NCBI GenBank assembly: GCA_042089915.1
Contig: JBELJZ010000002.1
Span: forward strand, 1-64,000
Source: UBA8752 sp002172485
GTDB lineage: Bacteria; Bacteroidota; Bacteroidia; Flavobacteriales_D; Sanyastnellaceae
Length of the DNA stretch: 64,000 bases
Direction: 5' to 3'
Position numbers and translations under genes: made by a program. Of the stretch, positions 61,901 to 64,000 are shown piece after piece. Each line of letters begins with the position of its first letter. Position 1 is the stretch's first letter. The notes below the pieces were generated by a model. That model searched no databases and had not been told where the DNA came from. It saw nothing but the letters and a program-made list of their open reading frames with translations.

Positions 61901-62636
61901 CGATTGGACGGTCACCTGGGAAGACGGTTCCGTGGGGAACACCTTCACCGCTACCTACATCCCGCACCACGACAATTGGGTCTCCGCCACGTTTGAGGAC
62001 CCGCTCGGTTGCAGTACGGTGGAAGACAGCACCTTCGTCTGGATGGGATACCCGGTCAACCTCGGCCCCTCCTCCCCCAATCTGCTGCCGTCCGAGACGC
62101 CGCTTTTCCTGTGTCCAGAGATTCCGAACACCTTCGAGCTCATCGCCAACAACGCCGTGGAGTGGAATTGGACCATCGAGCGGGTCGGACAGGGTGGCAG
62201 CGCCATTCAGATTCCAGGGCTCAACACGGACAACGTGACCTTCACGACAGCCATGTTCGACAACCTGCTCGATTCGGCCTACTACAACAACCCGCTCATC
62301 CTGACCGGTACCGGCTACAACCCCTGTACGCCCGGTGGACTCGGTTTCCAGTGGCAAGTGGAGTGGTCCAACTGCGAAATTACCATCCCGAACATCTTCA
62401 CGCCGGGTACGGCCGAAGGATCCTTCGGTAAGAACGACAACTTCGAGATCAAGGGCTTGCTCAAATACGACGAACCCACCCTTGCGGTCTACGACCGCTG
62501 GGGCACCCAAGTCTTCTACTCGGAGAACTACGACAACCTGTGGAACGCAAGGGACGTGTCGTCCGGAACGCATTACTACATCCTGACGCTGCCCAACGGC
62601 CGCACCTTCACGGGATCGGTGATGATCCAGCGCTGA
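58992..62636 (+). CDS. Large secreted protein with nidogen-like domain and T9SS type B (CHU_C) tail
   Basis: 1,214 residues from the ATG at 58992; the upstream ORF is antisense to lepA and is discarded. Signal peptide ends at SSLGFAQ. Residues ~120-310 are a nidogen-like (NIDO) domain: FTFNLFGIEYNEFYINSKGL, AGYWSDADYRLTGDIYYR, NWVDAGYYNNHDERTVSFQV. A Cys-rich segment follows (GGQGGCCGPNPANVG), then several PKD/Ig-like beta domains (about 380-1110). The last ~85 residues (NIFTPG..., AVYDRWGTQVFYSENYDNLW, VMIQR end) form the CHU_C gliding-motility-type T9SS sorting domain. Likely a surface-attached adhesin. Confidence 0.88.
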   Translation: MRATLFALTLVSLSSLGFAQDALPADIEAIHTKYGGFEYAVMLMDREEWDTYRNWEGYDQEAVIAVIRRHQETPEYLERKARRKQDRIMRSASCDCWIEPDENYTEITPEMQQFTAGAGIDVDYAHGPLSLPFTFNLFGIEYNEFYINSKGLISFTEPVIDWTPEEFPDANYNIIAGYWSDADYRLTGDIYYRITPEAVYVNWVDAGYYNNHDERTVSFQVVFSEDGSIEVGGGSSNVQLCYESMQWAHGDVGGQGGCCGPNPANVGVDVQNNQDNFVQFGRFNFQNDSYNGPYGDGPTEQDGCQWLNGKDFCINVSGVDPNQAPIPTETPNNGCGDTLFVCLNDTLDLNLGFIAPEEGQTVTIELTDLDAVTNNGTYVDNGITYLDAYLAGTADNVGVYDLTITATDDGAPVGETVLEFVVEVIDVELPALTVEGDFSICSGQETTITCNDDFDSYAWSFGCSGPECTYAFGGTFNVTATIDEGCSVSQDFFIYQSLYFLPDVCIEPDPICGDDTAIVSVCDDAMDTFVEYQWDDDWNGAGGEIVIPQTELGDTAIGATPGSYRILVTNDDGCQGQRVFNIEQVTQVIPEVTIPPVCDSLYTVQFSGGYTTPDAGPLLIYMFASDPSGWGGDNFLEVTVTDADGNESTYILSSFDVFTAHTNIEVSLGDLVEMVLVTGSNAPVQDFSFTVYNCTTTNPQPVEDLPAGGGLIYSATADCVVDPVGGSWSVSEGTGVFSDPTEFNTFFTPTSGLGYYEVCFTDDNCGYSACYPMETSTMPTGEFNGPNDNLIGDDIYLLCDGENANFSVDTTFQGTLDDVEWPQANTSTEFFAEYQFDEPGEYDLEVTLSNLCGAISFPFTIISSEQGDPELEDVIVCEAGTEVILDAGLDPSEELELQWSLDDTNINGETDFTLTTDEEGEYCLEATNECGTAEACADVLIFQPIPSPLPDYSLDCEGGNTVLIDPLTDNDWTVTWEDGSVGNTFTATYIPHHDNWVSATFEDPLGCSTVEDSTFVWMGYPVNLGPSSPNLLPSETPLFLCPEIPNTFELIANNAVEWNWTIERVGQGGSAIQIPGLNTDNVTFTTAMFDNLLDSAYYNNPLILTGTGYNPCTPGGLGFQWQVEWSNCEITIPNIFTPGTAEGSFGKNDNFEIKGLLKYDEPTLAVYDRWGTQVFYSENYDNLWNARDVSSGTHYYILTLPNGRTFTGSVMIQR

Positions 62637-62643
62637 TCGGACC

Positions 62644-63996
62644 GTGGCCAAAGCGCGCACCCGCTTCGTCTGCAGCGACTGCGGCCATGTGACCGGGCAG
62701 TGGGTGGGCAAATGTCCCTCCTGCAAGGCCTGGAATACCGTCACCGAATTCAAGGAAAGCGCCAACCCGCGCATGGAGCGGGCTGCCGTGGCCGCGGGCA
62801 TGGCCCAAGCGCGCCCCTTACGCGACTACAAAGAGCAGACCAGCGCCCGCGTGGGCACCGGAGAAGGGGAGTTCGACCGCGTCCTCGGAGGTGGCCTCGT
62901 CCCGGGCGCCCTGGTCTTGCTGGGCGGGGAGCCCGGAATCGGCAAGTCCACCTTGAGCCTGCAGACGGCCATGAAGGCCAAGGGCAAGGTGCTCTACGTT
63001 TCGGGGGAGGAAAGCCCCGAACAGGTGCGCCTTCGGGCCGACCGAATGGGTGTCCTCGGGCCCGACCTGCTCATCCTGCCCGAGACCTCCACGGAGGGCA
63101 TCGTCAAAGCCGTCAAGGAACACGAGCCGAACCTCCTGTTCGTTGACTCCATCCAAACCCTGCACACACCGCGCGTGGAAAGCGCACCCGGCTCAGTGGC
63201 CCAGATTCGGGAGTCCACTGCAGAACTCATCCTGGCCGCCAAACCACTGCAGCTTCCGGTGGTCCTCATCGGCCACATCACCAAGGAAGGCGCCATTGCC
63301 GGACCAAAGGTGCTCGAGCACATGGTGGATGTTGTTCTGACGTTCGAAGGGGACCGGCACCACGCTTACCGCATCCTCCGCGCCGTCAAGAACCGGTTCG
63401 GCTCGACCCAGGAAATCGGCATCTTCGAAATGCGGGGCGACGGCCTGCACCCGGTGACCGACCCATCCGGCGCCCTGTTGGGCGATGGTGGCGCGCGGCT
63501 CAGCGGCACAGCTTTGGCGGTGGCCATTGAAGGCGCACGTCCCATCACGGTCGAAATACAAGCCCTGGTCAGCAGCGCGGTCTACGGCACACCGCAGCGG
63601 TCCGCCACCGGCTACAACCTCCGGCGCCTCAACATGCTCCTCGCTGTCCTGGAGAAGCGCTGCGGCTTCAAGCTCGGTGCCTCCGATGTCTTCCTGAACC
63701 TCGCCGGCGGCATCCGATTGGAAGACCCGGGCATCGACCTCGCTGTCGTCGGAGCCATCCTCAGCAGCACCCTCGATCTGACCCTCGACCCCCGGACCGC
63801 CCTCTGCGGAGAAGTGGGACTCACCGGCGAAGTCCGGCCCGTCGCCCGGCTCGAACAGCGCATGGCTGAAGCGGCCAAAATGGGCATGAAGCGCCTCGTG
63901 GTCAGCGGCCTCGGTCAAAATGAGCCCAACCCGCCGAAGGGGCTGTCGCTGGTGCGCGTCACCCGGGTGGGTGAACTGCAGAAAGTGCTCTTCTGA
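62644..63996 (+). CDS. radA: DNA repair protein RadA (Sms)
   Basis: 450 residues, GTG start (MAKARTRFVCSDCG). N-terminal zinc finger CxxC...CxxC (CSDCGHVTGQWVGKCPSC), RecA-like core with Walker A GEPGIGKST (95-103), the RadA-specific KNRFGS motif, and a C-terminal Lon-like domain (LSGTALAVAIEGARPITVEIQ, GVGGxR replaced by NLAGGIRLEDP). Branch-migration helicase for recombination intermediates. Begins 7 bp after the T9SS protein gene. Confidence 0.96.
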   Translation: MAKARTRFVCSDCGHVTGQWVGKCPSCKAWNTVTEFKESANPRMERAAVAAGMAQARPLRDYKEQTSARVGTGEGEFDRVLGGGLVPGALVLLGGEPGIGKSTLSLQTAMKAKGKVLYVSGEESPEQVRLRADRMGVLGPDLLILPETSTEGIVKAVKEHEPNLLFVDSIQTLHTPRVESAPGSVAQIRESTAELILAAKPLQLPVVLIGHITKEGAIAGPKVLEHMVDVVLTFEGDRHHAYRILRAVKNRFGSTQEIGIFEMRGDGLHPVTDPSGALLGDGGARLSGTALAVAIEGARPITVEIQALVSSAVYGTPQRSATGYNLRRLNMLLAVLEKRCGFKLGASDVFLNLAGGIRLEDPGIDLAVVGAILSSTLDLTLDPRTALCGEVGLTGEVRPVARLEQRMAEAAKMGMKRLVVSGLGQNEPNPPKGLSLVRVTRVGELQKVLF

Positions 63997-64000
63997 ATCT

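Overview
The window comes from a GC-rich member of the Bacteroidota, most likely a free-living, aerobic, Flavobacteriales-like (possibly marine) bacterium; the family assignment is inference. Supporting evidence: type IX secretion (T9SS) C-terminal domains of both kinds (type A on the giant protein ending at 8070, CHU_C/type B on the one ending at 62636), a Bacteroidota-style DnaG without its zinc ligands, a dut / sugar nucleotidyltransferase / TPR / DUF4292 / EnvC gene run, an RprXY-like two-component pair, and TAnnTTTG-like -7 boxes in front of genes. Oxygen-dependent enzymes (homogentisate dioxygenase, HPPD, tryptophan 2,3-dioxygenase, MiaE) indicate aerobic life. The sequence is complete-genome-like and densely coded: no gap between genes exceeds about 190 bp. 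I see no rRNA, CRISPR array, insertion sequence, integrase or prophage.

Layout. 1-9306: surface and adhesion region, with the 3' part of a giant secreted repeat protein (Cys-rich DxDGD modules, an HYR-like array, two copies of a flanking domain, T9SS tail), then a beta-roll head-repeat protein. 9380-9518: tRNA-Gln and terminator. 9544-12981: a 2-aminomuconic-semialdehyde-type aldehyde dehydrogenase, an OmpA-like lipoprotein and a Cys-repeat lipoprotein. 13085-24308: housekeeping (recJ, dnaG, RprY/RprX-like pair, prs, rplY, pth, nadD, gmk, yicC, polyprenyl synthase). 24305-30610: a MORN-like lipoprotein, a glucosaminidase/LysM protein, the tyrosine pair hmgA-hppD, a fused ABC ATPase and a crotonase. 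30607-37971: a tightly overlapping run dut / nucleotidyltransferase / TPR lipoprotein / DUF4292 lipoprotein / envC-like / feoB, with feoA convergent. 38303-41293: four tRNA genes on the minus strand enclosing a sulfotransferase/flippase pair and a 45-residue dockerin-like ORF. 41353-50316: rnr, an RNA methyltransferase, an M24 aminopeptidase, miaE, a 2-aminomuconate-deaminase-like RidA protein, a DUF3108 protein, a tryptophan 2,3-dioxygenase family protein and an M23 lipoprotein. 50358-63996: lysS, a bifunctional PGI/PMI, lipB, a serine hydrolase, a LytTR regulator, rlmN, lepA, a nidogen-domain T9SS protein and radA.

How the genes work together. Two aromatic amino-acid routes are represented: tyrosine via HPPD and HGD (adjacent genes), and tryptophan via a TDO-family enzyme, a RidA-type 2-aminomuconate deaminase and an aminomuconic semialdehyde dehydrogenase (dispersed). 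Envelope functions dominate the rest: lipoproteins, peptidoglycan enzymes and T9SS cargo. Many genes overlap by ATGA or GTGA, and three convergent pairs meet with abutting stop codons at a TGATCA palindrome. Many genes carry a TAnnTT(T/C)G-like box only 3-27 nt before the start codon, which suggests short-leader or leaderless transcripts.
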